Source: Leptolyngbya sp. FACHB-60 (lineage in GTDB: Bacteria; Cyanobacteriota; Cyanobacteriia; Phormidesmidales; Phormidesmidaceae). Taken from it: a stretch of 64,000 nucleotides of DNA. Both the position numbers and the translations under genes were made by a program. Position 1 is the first letter of the stretch. The number at the start of each line of letters is the position of its first letter. The stretch is taken from assembly GCF_014695775.1 (NCBI RefSeq), contig NZ_JACJOX010000006.1, forward strand, positions 1 through 64,000. Direction: 5' to 3'. Shown piece by piece: positions 56,582 through 64,000 of the stretch. The notes below the pieces were generated by a model. That model was not told where the DNA came from. It searched no databases and was given only the letters and a program-made list of their open reading frames with translations.

Positions 56582-57229
56582 TTAAGCGAAAAAGATGTCG
56601 GAGAGGAAGGCGAACCCTAAACCGGCAAAGGCAAACCCGGCAAACCGAAGGTTGAGGGCTCCGCCTTCAGATTGGGGCGAGAGGCGCTGCGCGAGGGTGT
56701 AGGCTACGATGCCGATGACCATTTGAATGCTGGCAAAGCCGAGTAGATAGGCAAAGAGCGGTCCCATATTGGCACCGACGATCGCCTCTCCATAGGCATA
56801 GCCATGAAACAGCCCAGCGATAGCGGCTAAGGCGACTACTATTGGGGTGGCGGGCGGTTGCTTGAGGGCCAGCAAAATACCAAATAACAATACCGACGCC
56901 GAGATCATCATCTCAGGCAGCGGTAAGTTGAGCCCCATTAAATGCAGTCCGGTACCCGCCAGCGCCGCCAGCGTAAAGGTGATGGGCATCATCAAACCTT
57001 GCCCTATTGCCGCCGCGAGTAAGCCGATGACGACCACAAACGCCAAATGGTCCAGCCCAATGACAGGATGCCCTAGTCCCGACAAAAAGCCTTGGATGGC
57101 ATTGGTCGGTGTACTCCCACCAAACGGGTGATGCGCGAGGGCGGGCGCGGCGAGGGCGAGGCTACTCACACTCACGAATCCACCCATGACCAACTTACGA
57201 GTCCAGGAAAAATGAGGGGTCGATTTCAT
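56582..57229 (-). CDS. HupE/UreJ-type metal permease
   Basis: The 215-residue inner-membrane protein begins with a signal-like segment (LVMGGFVSVSSLALAAPALAHH) and has the family motif GHPVIGLDHLAFVVVIG, in which His and Asp are thought to bind Ni or Co. Further segments include LFHGYAYGEAIVGA with a second His and a Glu. HupE/UreJ proteins are predicted nickel or cobalt importers or exporters; next to a cobalt-type nitrile hydratase, cobalt supply is the likely role (inference). It is the last gene of the minus-strand cluster, 19 bases after the activator gene. About six membrane segments fit the family. Confidence 0.88.
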   Translation of the reverse strand: MKSTPHFSWTRKLVMGGFVSVSSLALAAPALAHHPFGGSTPTNAIQGFLSGLGHPVIGLDHLAFVVVIGLLAAAIGQGLMMPITFTLAALAGTGLHLMGLNLPLPEMMISASVLLFGILLALKQPPATPIVVALAAIAGLFHGYAYGEAIVGANMGPLFAYLLGFASIQMVIGIVAYTLAQRLSPQSEGGALNLRFAGFAFAGLGFAFLSDIFFA

Positions 57230-57248
57230 CGGTTATGTTCTCGAATGA

Positions 57249-57605
57249 TTAAAGTTTAGAAGGTTTGCAGTGCAGTAATTGCGCCAGTTGCGTTTCTAAC
57301 TCACCCGCGGCAATGACACCCGATTTAATGAGCAGCGTTTCCAGGGCAGTTAACCAGCACTGGTAATAGTCCCAGTTGGGGTCGTTGAGGTCGTGGGTAG
57401 TCTCCCACTCCTTGATCGTGGCCATCAGGGTTTGGCGAAAGTCTTCCCACTCGTAATACCCCTGCTTGGAGAGGGCGATCGCGACTCCAAAAGCCATTTT
57501 TTCCCAATCGCGATCGAAATGCAGATGTCCGTCTTTGCGAGGCGGTGCTTCTGTGGGATTCCCCATTAAGCTGGTCGCCGCAAAATGCTCGAATTTAGTA
57601 AACAT
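57249..57605 (-). CDS. Nitrile hydratase activator / accessory protein
   Basis: The 118-residue accessory protein is homologous to the N-terminal part of the beta subunit: FEHFAATSLMGNPTEAPPRK, HFDRDWEKMAFGVAIALSKQ, YYEWEDFRQTLMATIKEWE, LTALETLLIKSGVI. In cobalt nitrile hydratases this protein forms a complex with the alpha subunit and delivers metal and oxidises the active-site cysteines by self-subunit swapping. It follows nthA in the usual beta-alpha-activator order of cobalt enzymes. It is shorter than some homologues but contains all of the conserved core. Confidence 0.9.
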   Translation of the reverse strand: MFTKFEHFAATSLMGNPTEAPPRKDGHLHFDRDWEKMAFGVAIALSKQGYYEWEDFRQTLMATIKEWETTHDLNDPNWDYYQCWLTALETLLIKSGVIAAGELETQLAQLLHCKPSKL

Positions 57606-57689
57606 AGCGCGTGTGTCTCTCTATCTGCGAGCGGAGTCCGGGCTATGCTCAGTCCCCTAAACTCCGCCTTTGTCGAGGCTTACAGTGGC

Positions 57690-58313
57690 TTACACCTTGA
57701 CGGTGGCGACGCCCATCATGGCCTCAGGGGTCAGCAAGGCCGCCAGTTCTGCTTCGCTCATGCCGTCAGTCCCCTCGGGACGCATCGGCAGCACCCACCA
57801 ACGGATCTGGGCGCTGCTGTCCCATACCCGCACCTCGACAGAGTCATCGAGCTCAACCCCAAATTCGGACAAGACCTTGCGCGGTTCTCGCACCACGCGA
57901 GCCCGAAAGGTCGGATCTTTGAACCAGTAGGGCGGCAATCCTAAGGTGGGCCAGGGATAGCAAGAACACAGCGTACACACAATGATGTTATGTACTTCAG
58001 GTGTGTTTTCGACAATGCGCATATGCTCGCCTTCAGCCCCTGACATGCCCTGAGGAAAGTCCAATTCCTCGCAGGCCGCATTACAATCTGCCAGCAGTCG
58101 CGCTTTAAAGTCGGGATCGACCCAGGCACGGGCGACGAGCTTTGCGCCATTGAACGGGCCCATTTGCGTTTCAAAATAGCCAAGAATGTTGTCAACCGTG
58201 TCACCGGTGATGATGCCCTTTTCGATTAAGAGCGACTCCAGCGCTTTGACCTTCGCAGCACTGACGGCTTCCCGATCGGCTCCGTACTTAAATCCTGGAT
58301 AATTACTAGGCAT
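57690..58313 (-). CDS. nthA: Nitrile hydratase alpha subunit, cobalt type
   Basis: The 207-residue catalytic subunit hydrates nitriles to amides. The metal site is NIIVCTLCSCYPWPTLGLPP near residues 110-130. In CTLCSC the Thr before Leu is the hallmark of cobalt enzymes, where iron enzymes have Ser, and all three cysteines that bind the metal are there. The two arginines from the beta side are matched by a conserved partner gene. The N-terminus lacks any export signal, so it is cytosolic. It lies 12 bases after the beta-subunit gene in the same direction. Confidence 0.95.
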   Translation of the reverse strand: MPSNYPGFKYGADREAVSAAKVKALESLLIEKGIITGDTVDNILGYFETQMGPFNGAKLVARAWVDPDFKARLLADCNAACEELDFPQGMSGAEGEHMRIVENTPEVHNIIVCTLCSCYPWPTLGLPPYWFKDPTFRARVVREPRKVLSEFGVELDDSVEVRVWDSSAQIRWWVLPMRPEGTDGMSEAELAALLTPEAMMGVATVKV

Positions 58314-58325
58314 GAGGCTTTCCCC

Positions 58326-59072
58326 TTAAACGGCTTCTAAATACACTTCAAAAATGTCGTTGAAATAGAGCGAATTGGGCTCAGTCAACGATTCTGGCCA
58401 GATATCCTCATTCTTGAAGGCTAGACTGTACACGGGCATCGGGACACCAATGCCATCTTCGGTCGGGAAGAAATAGGTAAAAGCCCCTTCATACACCAGA
58501 ACGACTTCCGCCAAGTGGCCTTTCAGGTGACCGGGAAGGCGACTGTGATCACCCGGTGAGACGTTTTTCACGCGGACGCGATCGCCCACGCTAAATTTCG
58601 GTGGAGCGGGCCGTTCTCTCAGCGGGGAGTCTCCTTCCTGTAAATATTTCAAGACTTGGGCGTCGATTTCGGCCGCGCCTCCAGATGGTAAGGGGGCCGC
58701 TACTTTTTCACTGTCCTCCAGCAATTCGGCGGTGCGAGCGTCCAGTTCTTCCTGGGTGATGTACCCCTCCGAGATAAAGAAACCGGAAATTCCCCCTAGC
58801 CACTTTTCGTAGTAACGCAAGCGGAAGTAGTCAAAGGGGTGCATGCCTTCAGCTCCCATGCGCAGGTGTCCCCACGTCCAGAAACTTTTGAACTCGGTAG
58901 GTACTTCCTCGATCGCATAGTCGGGCAGCGAGTCCCCCAGATGGTTACTGAGCGCCATCATGGCGGTGTGAATGCCAAAGATGCGCTGTTCCCATGGTTC
59001 GACAAAGACCTGCGTCTCGGTATTGATGGGGTCGAGCCCTTCTAGGCCCCCCAGATTATGCTGTAGTTTCAT
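58326..59072 (-). CDS. nthB: Nitrile hydratase beta subunit
   Basis: This 248-residue structural subunit pairs with alpha. The N-terminal half (NLGGLEGLDPINTE, PWEQRIFGIHTAMMALSNHL, HPFDYFRLRYYEKWLGGIS) is helical and forms the alpha contact; it includes the arginines expected near the active site (LRYYEKW). The C-terminal half is the SH3-like barrel (FSVGDRVRVKNVSPGDHSRL, GVPMPVYSLAFKNEDIWPE, SLYFNDIFEVYLE). Length and domain order are normal. Beta before alpha is the arrangement of cobalt-type operons such as those of Rhodococcus rhodochrous J1. Confidence 0.94.
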   Translation of the reverse strand: MKLQHNLGGLEGLDPINTETQVFVEPWEQRIFGIHTAMMALSNHLGDSLPDYAIEEVPTEFKSFWTWGHLRMGAEGMHPFDYFRLRYYEKWLGGISGFFISEGYITQEELDARTAELLEDSEKVAAPLPSGGAAEIDAQVLKYLQEGDSPLRERPAPPKFSVGDRVRVKNVSPGDHSRLPGHLKGHLAEVVLVYEGAFTYFFPTEDGIGVPMPVYSLAFKNEDIWPESLTEPNSLYFNDIFEVYLEAV

Positions 59073-59161
59073 CAGCGTTATGGCTCCTTGGTCTGATTAA
59101 AGATGTGCAAAACTGACCTATTTGTGGGTTCAGTCGTGGGACGAGTTACGCCGATTCCTGC

Positions 59162-59671
59162 TCATTCGGCCGTCGTGGCCAAGGCAGAGATGGTCATGGC
59201 CTTGCCCCAGGCCTCCGACAGATAACCGAACAGGTTGCCGAGAATCATCGCGGCGATCGCAATTAACACCGGGTTGTTGGGCAAGGCGGCGGTGACCGAT
59301 AACCCCGTGACCGCTACCGTACCCACCGTTTGCGAAAAGCCCCAGACGATGGCTGGGGTAATGCCGTGGGTAAAGGGCAATTTCGAGGCCTGCACCATGC
59401 CGGCACTGCCAATGCCCACACAAATGGCGGCCACCAGGGGATTCGGCCCAATCAAATCAATCGCCAACAGCGAAAGCGCGGCAATGATAATGCCAGTAAT
59501 GTTGCAGGAAATGGACTTAATAAAGCCCCGCACACCGCCCCCCACAATAAAGAAGGAGGCCCAGGCGGTAAAAGTGACCCAAACCGGCACTGGAATGACC
59601 GTTGCAGTCAGGAAAACATCGATACCACCGAGTACGCCGATACTGATCGTTAAGGCTTCGGATTGTTTCAT
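59162..59671 (-). CDS. DUF1097 family membrane protein
   Basis: The 169-residue protein has about five membrane segments (IGVLGGIDVFLTATVIPVPV, WVTFTAWASFFIVGGG, SCNITGIIIAALSLLAIDLI, NPVLIAIAAMILGNLFGYLS). DUF1097 proteins are uncharacterised, possibly transporters. Its place between the CobW-like GTPase and the nitrile hydratase subunits, in the same direction, suggests metal or substrate transport for the enzyme. The 29-base gap after the CobW gene and roughly 90 bases before nthB fit one transcript. Confidence 0.85.
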   Translation of the reverse strand: MKQSEALTISIGVLGGIDVFLTATVIPVPVWVTFTAWASFFIVGGGVRGFIKSISCNITGIIIAALSLLAIDLIGPNPLVAAICVGIGSAGMVQASKLPFTHGITPAIVWGFSQTVGTVAVTGLSVTAALPNNPVLIAIAAMILGNLFGYLSEAWGKAMTISALATTAE

Positions 59672-59699
59672 GGCAAATTGCGTTCTGAATTATTGGGGG

Positions 59700-60656
59700 T
59701 TACATCAAGCACTCGCTAAAACCGCGCCGCAGTTCTGTTTCGTTCAAATCACGACCGATAAAGACCAGTTCATTGCGCCGCGTTTCTCCCTCTTGCCAGG
59801 GGCGCCCGGGACGGCCATCCAGGGTCATATGCACCCCTTGAAACACGAATCGGCGGTTGGCGTTGTCCAGGTCAAGAATGCCTTTCATGCGGAAGAGGTC
59901 AGGCCCACGGGCTTGCACTAACTGATAGATCCAGCGATTAAATTGCTCACCGTTGACGACGCCCGTTTCCTGAATCGCAACCGAGGTCACAGTTGCGTCA
60001 TGATCGTGAGCGTCTTCGCCGAGAAACTCTGGATCGATACTGAGAGCATTCTTCAGGTCGAAGGCTCCGATACCGATCACCGTATCCAGCGAAATTTGGC
60101 AGTGCTGCGTTTGGTAGATTTTGGCGATCGCATTCATACTCCGAATGCGCTGCTCTAGCTCTTCCAGAATGGGCGGCGACACTAGATCGACCTTATTTAG
60201 CAAAATCACATCGGCAAAGGCAATCTGTTCCTGGGCTTCGCTACTGTCCCAGTGCTCCCAGATGTATTTGGTATCGACGACGGTAACAATGGCATCTAAG
60301 AGGAGGCGCGATCGCATCACCTCGTCCACAAAGAAGGATTGAATAACTGGTGCCGGATCTGCTAATCCTGTCGTTTCAATCATCAAGTAGTCGAAATCTT
60401 CAGCACGCTCCATCAAATTACTAACAATGCGGATCAAATCGCTCCGCACGGTGCAACAGATGCAGCCATTGTTCATTTCAAAGATTTCTTCGTCAGCATC
60501 AATCACCAACTGATTATCAATACCAACTTCGCCAAACTCATTCACAATGACGGCGATACGCTTACCGTGCTGAGCCGTCAGAATGTAGTTGAGGAGCGTA
60601 GTTTTACCAGCACCTAAATACCCGGTCAAAACAGTCGTCGGAATCAAGTTTTGCAA
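59700..60656 (-). CDS. CobW/COG0523-family GTP-binding metallochaperone
   Basis: The 318-residue GTPase has Walker [19 protein letters not shown], the metal-binding CxCC motif [15 protein letters not shown], the Walker B-type [13 protein letters not shown], and [12 protein letters not shown] (NKxD). A His/Asp cluster, [10 protein letters not shown], sits before the C-terminal domain, which has [19 protein letters not shown]. Members of this family deliver Zn, Co, or Fe; beside nitrile hydratase genes they have been linked to loading its metal. As the first gene of the minus-strand cluster it probably hands cobalt to the activator-alpha complex. All motifs are intact. Confidence 0.92.
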   Translation of the reverse strand: MQNLIPTTVLTGYLGAGKTTLLNYILTAQHGKRIAVIVNEFGEVGIDNQLVIDADEEIFEMNNGCICCTVRSDLIRIVSNLMERAEDFDYLMIETTGLADPAPVIQSFFVDEVMRSRLLLDAIVTVVDTKYIWEHWDSSEAQEQIAFADVILLNKVDLVSPPILEELEQRIRSMNAIAKIYQTQHCQISLDTVIGIGAFDLKNALSIDPEFLGEDAHDHDATVTSVAIQETGVVNGEQFNRWIYQLVQARGPDLFRMKGILDLDNANRRFVFQGVHMTLDGRPGRPWQEGETRRNELVFIGRDLNETELRRGFSECLM

Positions 60657-60931
60657 AGTTAACAGCCCCCATAAAATATTTGACCAGCTCTAAAAGGCCA
60701 ATTAGACCTCCATCACAAAAAGCTTCTTTGAGAGTTTTAGCCGAAAATTGAGAAAATCTAAAAGCAATTGAAATTATTTTCAGCTTCACTATCTTTTCAC
60801 GACCTAATAAAACTAATATAGGAAATAAAGACACCATAAACTGTATAGTTGGCAACATGCTATGAGGTGCATTATTCAGTTTTTTGATGAATATATAAAT
60901 CCCTAAAAAGTTGTGATTTTACCAGCCGAAT
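60657..60931. promoter_or_regulatory. Divergent AT-rich control region of the nitrile hydratase cluster
   Basis: These 275 bases separate the CobW-like gene and the Lrp/AsnC gene and must carry both promoters. Composition is AT-rich. A small palindrome CAGCC-gaatat-GGCTG (60923-60938) overlaps the first possible start of the regulator and could be an autoregulatory site. There is no convincing riboswitch. Confidence 0.45.
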
Positions 60932-61468
60932 ATGGCTGATATACTAGTCCCAGGCATCCTAGAAAATAATGCAATGATGACTAACGGCAGTGGCGCTATC
61001 GAGAAGCTAGAAAATTCTGAGATTGATAGTCTTGACCTCAAGATTATTGAGCTTTTGCAGCATAACGGCAGAATTCCTTACCGGGATATCGCTCGTTCAA
61101 TTGATACGCCAGAAGCAACGGTTAGGTATCGAATGAAGCGACTCTTGGATGATGGCATCATCACCATCAGCGCTTTCATTAATACGGGAAAGGTTAGGCA
61201 TGAAAATGTCTCCTATATCGAAATAAGAGTAAATCCTAATTTTTTTGAGTCGACACTTGATGAATTGGTTGGCATGGAGAATATCAGTTATCTGTCCGCT
61301 GTCACTGGCGAATTCGATATCATGCTGGAGTACATTTATAAAGATAATGAAGACCTGCTGGCATTTATTAATTGGTTAAAGCAGAAAGATGGCGTCACAG
61401 CATTGAAATCCAAAAATATCTTAAAAATCTATAAGGCCCAATACCCAGCCCGAATTAGTCAAGAGTGA
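60932..61468 (+). CDS. Lrp/AsnC-family regulator
   Basis: The 178-residue regulator has a winged HTH (DSLDLKIIELLQHNGRIPYR, DIARSIDTPEATVRYRMKRL, about 30-75) and a C-terminal RAM ligand-binding domain (SYIEIRVNPNFFESTLDELV, SYLSAVTGEFDIMLEYIY). It is divergent from the nitrile hydratase cluster and converges with the ABC transporter genes (10-base overlap of ends), so it probably controls both in response to an amino acid-like or amide/nitrile-related ligand (inference). Starts at 60932 or 60974 are both possible; neither has a strong ribosome site. Confidence 0.88.
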   Translation: MADILVPGILENNAMMTNGSGAIEKLENSEIDSLDLKIIELLQHNGRIPYRDIARSIDTPEATVRYRMKRLLDDGIITISAFINTGKVRHENVSYIEIRVNPNFFESTLDELVGMENISYLSAVTGEFDIMLEYIYKDNEDLLAFINWLKQKDGVTALKSKNILKIYKAQYPARISQE

Positions 61469-62316
61469 CTTGTGATTTTTGGGCCTGAGCTCGCCGCCCA
61501 TGAGAAGGGATTTTCCATCATGTCAGGCTCTTCCCCGACTACTCTTTCCAGATGCTGTTGCAGGTCTAAAAAATGCCGATCATACCGATCGCTAAAAGCC
61601 GGAGCCGAAATGTCTACTGCTTCTATAATTTGGCCTGGCTGTCCACCGACCACAATGAGCTTCTGGCCCAGTAATATCGCCTCTTCCACATCATGGGTAA
61701 CCAGCACCAGGGTGGCTTCTTCGGTGTCTTGCCAAATATTTAGGAGAAATTTTTGCAGTCGCCGCCGCAGTTGAATATCCAGGGCCGAAAAGGGTTCATC
61801 CAGCAGTAGCACATCGGGTTGAATGGCCAGCGATCGCGCAATGGAAACCCGCTGTTTCATGCCTCCTGAAAGCTGATGCGGGTAGAGGTGGCGAGCTGGA
61901 GCTAGCCCCACATGTTCCATCACTTCCTGAACGCGCAAAGCATACTGATACTTTTGTTTGCCGCGAACTTTGAAGCCAAAGCAGATGTTTTGCTCAACGG
62001 TTAACCAAGGATACAGGGTATTTTCCTGAAACACCATGCCAATTTTTGGTGTAATGCCTAGTAAGGGCACGCCATGAAATAAAACCTGGCCTGAGGTAGG
62101 GGGAATAAATCCCCCTAATAACTTGAGTAGGGTTGATTTTCCGCCTCCCGAACGGCCCAGAATGGTGACAAAATCACCTCTGGCAACTTCCAAGTTGATA
62201 TCTTTTAGCGCCGTGAACGAAGACTGCTGATTGGCATGAAAGACTTTCGCCACCTGCTGACAGTCCAGAACCGGTTGGTGATGGCGTTCACCTAAAGCTG
62301 AGGAATGACTGCTCAT
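61459..62316 (-). CDS. NitT/TauT-type ABC transporter, ATPase
   Basis: The 285-residue ATPase has Walker A ILGRSGGGKSTLLKLLGG, Q-loop VFQENTLYPWLTVEQN, signature LSGGMKQRVSIARSLA, Walker B VLLLDEPFSALD and the H-loop in LVTHDVEEAILLG, so it is fully functional in appearance. It belongs to the nitrate/sulfonate/taurine family (SsuB/TauB). The start lies three bases before the stop-side of the permease gene, so ATPase, permease and binding protein form one unit transcribed leftward. Confidence 0.93.
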   Translation of the reverse strand: MSSHSSALGERHHQPVLDCQQVAKVFHANQQSSFTALKDINLEVARGDFVTILGRSGGGKSTLLKLLGGFIPPTSGQVLFHGVPLLGITPKIGMVFQENTLYPWLTVEQNICFGFKVRGKQKYQYALRVQEVMEHVGLAPARHLYPHQLSGGMKQRVSIARSLAIQPDVLLLDEPFSALDIQLRRRLQKFLLNIWQDTEEATLVLVTHDVEEAILLGQKLIVVGGQPGQIIEAVDISAPAFSDRYDRHFLDLQQHLERVVGEEPDMMENPFSWAASSGPKITSHS

Positions 62317-62319
62317 CAG

Positions 62320-63132
62320 TTAAATCTTCCACCAGAAAAACTTTCTTTGAATCATCATCAGCAATCGGTCAACCGCAAATCCGGTAATGCCGATAATGCA
62401 AATACCTAGCAAAATTAGGTTGCTGTTGAACAGGTTGCGTCCAGTCATCACCACCGTGCCGAGGCCATCCCTTAAACCGGTCATTTCAGCGGCTAAGACA
62501 GCCATCCAAGCAGCAATAAAGTTGATTCTGAGCAGGGTAAATACACCGGGTAAGACAGCGGGAATAATGACGAACTTCCAGCGGGCAAAGTTATCCCCCC
62601 CGAGATTTTCGGCGGTAATTAATAAGTTTTCGGGGATTCTCTTGATTTCCGCTACGGTTGCGATCGTCAGGGTGAAAAAGACCCCCATGAAGACAATGAA
62701 CACCGCCGTTAAATTACTGACGCCAAAAACCACTAGAGCCAGGGGCACCCAGGCGATAGGAGCAATGGGCGCGATCAGTCCTAAAATCGGCAGGATAAAC
62801 AACTCTGACCACTTGGAAAGGCTGATTAGCAGACCACAAACAATTGACCCTACAAAGGCCACTGTCATACCCGAAATGACCCGGATTAAGGTGACGATGA
62901 CTGACTGATAAATCGATGCCGATTGCGACCCTAGGCCAATTTTGAAATCACTCTCAAAGAGCACCGGCAGAAACTTGGATGGCGGGGGCAAAACTTGGGC
63001 AATGGGGTTTTCGCGATTAGCACCAATGACTTCCCAAACCCCGACAAAAACGACGCAAGAAATCACTCCACAAACCAGGGGCAGCAGTGATCGCGATATG
63101 GAATCTAGCCCGCCAGAATCGCTCTTCACCAT
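62320..63132 (-). CDS. NitT/TauT-type ABC transporter, permease
   Basis: The 270-residue protein has six membrane segments, the N-terminal one being LLPLVCGVISCVVFVGVWEV. The EAA-like coupling loop is EIKRIPENLLITAENLGGDN, followed by FVIIPAVLPGVFTLLRINFI. SsuC/TauC family. It sits between the binding protein gene (one-base gap) and the ATPase gene (three-base gap). Confidence 0.92.
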   Translation of the reverse strand: MVKSDSGGLDSISRSLLPLVCGVISCVVFVGVWEVIGANRENPIAQVLPPPSKFLPVLFESDFKIGLGSQSASIYQSVIVTLIRVISGMTVAFVGSIVCGLLISLSKWSELFILPILGLIAPIAPIAWVPLALVVFGVSNLTAVFIVFMGVFFTLTIATVAEIKRIPENLLITAENLGGDNFARWKFVIIPAVLPGVFTLLRINFIAAWMAVLAAEMTGLRDGLGTVVMTGRNLFNSNLILLGICIIGITGFAVDRLLMMIQRKFFWWKI

Positions 63133-63133
63133 G

Positions 63134-64000
63134 CTACTTTTCTAGCTCTTTCACAATTGAGACATCAAAGATATCTTTTGCGGGTACGTCCGCCTGGATA
63201 TACTCCAACTGCACCATCTTATCGACCACCGTTTGAACCGCATTCAGGTCGGGAGTAAAGGTGATAGGGGCTGGTTGAGTGGTAAAGGCAGTCAGCAACA
63301 CATCATTTTCCACTCGGTAATAGTTGCCCTCCGCAAGGAGTTCAATAGCCTGCTCAGGGTCAGTATTAATAATCTCAGCCGCACATTGCAAGCCCTGAAT
63401 GTAGGCTTCCACGACTTCAGGACGCTCGTTGAGAGTCTTCTCCAGCACGCTAACCACAGTGTTCGGCGTTGTCGGCGACCAAACCTCAGCATTGTCGGTG
63501 ATGACATTCGCCTCGCCAGCGGCGACAAATTGGGTCGTATAAGGCTTGATGTGGCTCAGGATATCCACCTCTCCCAATCGAAAAGCATCGACCATCGCCA
63601 GTAGATCGTCGAAGTAGACCATCTCAAAGGCTTCTGGGTCAAGGCCAGCCTGCTCAAAGGCATCCACCAGAATCAACTCCAGCGTGTCCCCCCGGAGGGT
63701 GGCAATTTTCAACGGCTGGTCGGGGTTTTCTGTCACGAAGGTGATCAAATCGGCGATGGACTCAACTCCGTAATCGCTGTCAATAATCACCTGCATAACG
63801 CCCCATCCCCCGGCTGCCGCTACCGTTTTAATTGGCACGCCACTATTGGCCGCAAAAAACGGCAGGGTAAAGGGATTAGTACTGAAGTCGATTTGGCTGC
63901 CGGCCAGGGCGGCATTGTTATCGCCGGGATTGGTGAAGAACACCGTCTCGACATCCAGTCCGTGCTGCTCAAAACAACCTGATTCGACCCCCACGAACAA
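63134..64000 (-). CDS. NitT/TauT-type substrate-binding protein (N-terminus outside window)
   Basis: At least 288 residues of an SsuA/THI5-like periplasmic binding protein are visible; signal peptide and first strand lie beyond the right edge. Features include GCFEQHGLDVETVFFTNPGD, AGSQIDFSTNPFTLPFF, DSDYGVESIADLITFV, PLKIATLRGDTLELILVDAF and DDLLAMVDAFRLGEVDILSH. Related proteins bind nitrate, sulfonates, taurine or thiamine precursors. Next to a nitrile hydratase, a nitrile, amide or other small nitrogen compound is a candidate, but the ligand cannot be read from sequence. Confidence 0.88.
   Translation of the reverse strand: MFVGVESGCFEQHGLDVETVFFTNPGDNNAALAGSQIDFSTNPFTLPFFAANSGVPIKTVAAAGGWGVMQVIIDSDYGVESIADLITFVTENPDQPLKIATLRGDTLELILVDAFEQAGLDPEAFEMVYFDDLLAMVDAFRLGEVDILSHIKPYTTQFVAAGEANVITDNAEVWSPTTPNTVVSVLEKTLNERPEVVEAYIQGLQCAAEIINTDPEQAIELLAEGNYYRVENDVLLTAFTTQPAPITFTPDLNAVQTVVDKMVQLEYIQADVPAKDIFDVSIVKELEK

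Noticed and set aside
60604..60858. 84-codon minus-strand frame upstream of the CobW-like gene
   Set aside because: It overlaps the CobW start in another frame and lies in the AT-rich promoter region; hydrophobicity comes from A/T-rich codons only.

Overview
The window looks like a piece of a cyanobacterial chromosome. The octamer GCGATCGC (HIP1) is scattered through nearly every GC-rich gene. There is a helical carotenoid protein (the stand-alone N-terminal domain of the orange carotenoid protein), and the intergenic DNA carries the hairpin-forming repeat families common in filamentous cyanobacteria. A Leptolyngbya/Nodosilinea-like host is a guess from gene content only.

Layout. 0-0.5 kb: the edge of an IS630-family element inserted at a TA inside a decayed MntA-HepT type toxin-antitoxin pair. 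0.6-4 kb: an HdeD-like membrane protein, a carotenoid protein, a secreted protein and a 1.3-kb gene-poor stretch. 4-13 kb: a fatty-acid beta-oxidation cluster (acyl-CoA ligase-like gene, fadN, fadA, fadE), unusual for a cyanobacterium. It is interspersed with purine/pyrimidine-rich repeats and followed by a second, complete IS630 element with a frameshift transposase. 14-30 kb: mostly housekeeping genes (phosphofructokinase, prolyl oligopeptidase, VapBC, ligA, a GAF-EAL protein, glmS) broken by an AT-rich island at 18.9-20.3 kb.

30-40 kb is a rearranged DNA phosphorothioation (Dnd) island. It holds two paralogous proteins resembling phosphorothioate-binding nucleases, only one with an HNH domain; an XRE repressor with a clear operator; dndD (broken by one in-frame amber codon); dndE; dndC on the opposite strand; and the Dnd-associated methyltransferase. 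Two nucleotidyltransferase/HEPN modules are built into it, one overlapping the start of dndD and the other between dndD and dndE. dndB is not present. Pseudogenes and IS fragments follow.

40.9-55.6 kb is an RTX exoprotein region. Two RTX proteins with homologous C-termini (710 and 1853 residues) flank a double-HTH regulator, a STAND NTPase, a TPR protein and a glycosyltransferase. 55.6-56.5 kb is another graveyard. 56.6-64 kb is a cobalt-type nitrile hydratase cluster (CobW-like GTPase, DUF1097 membrane protein, beta and alpha subunits, activator, HupE-type metal permease) with a divergent Lrp/AsnC regulator and a NitT/TauT-type ABC importer that runs off the right edge.

How the parts may work together: the fad genes would form a complete acyl-CoA degradation spiral if the ligase is active. 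The Dnd genes would write, and the SBD-like/HNH proteins would read, DNA sulfur marks, but the writer appears disabled by the dndD stop. The nitrile hydratase cluster carries its own candidate cobalt uptake and delivery genes.
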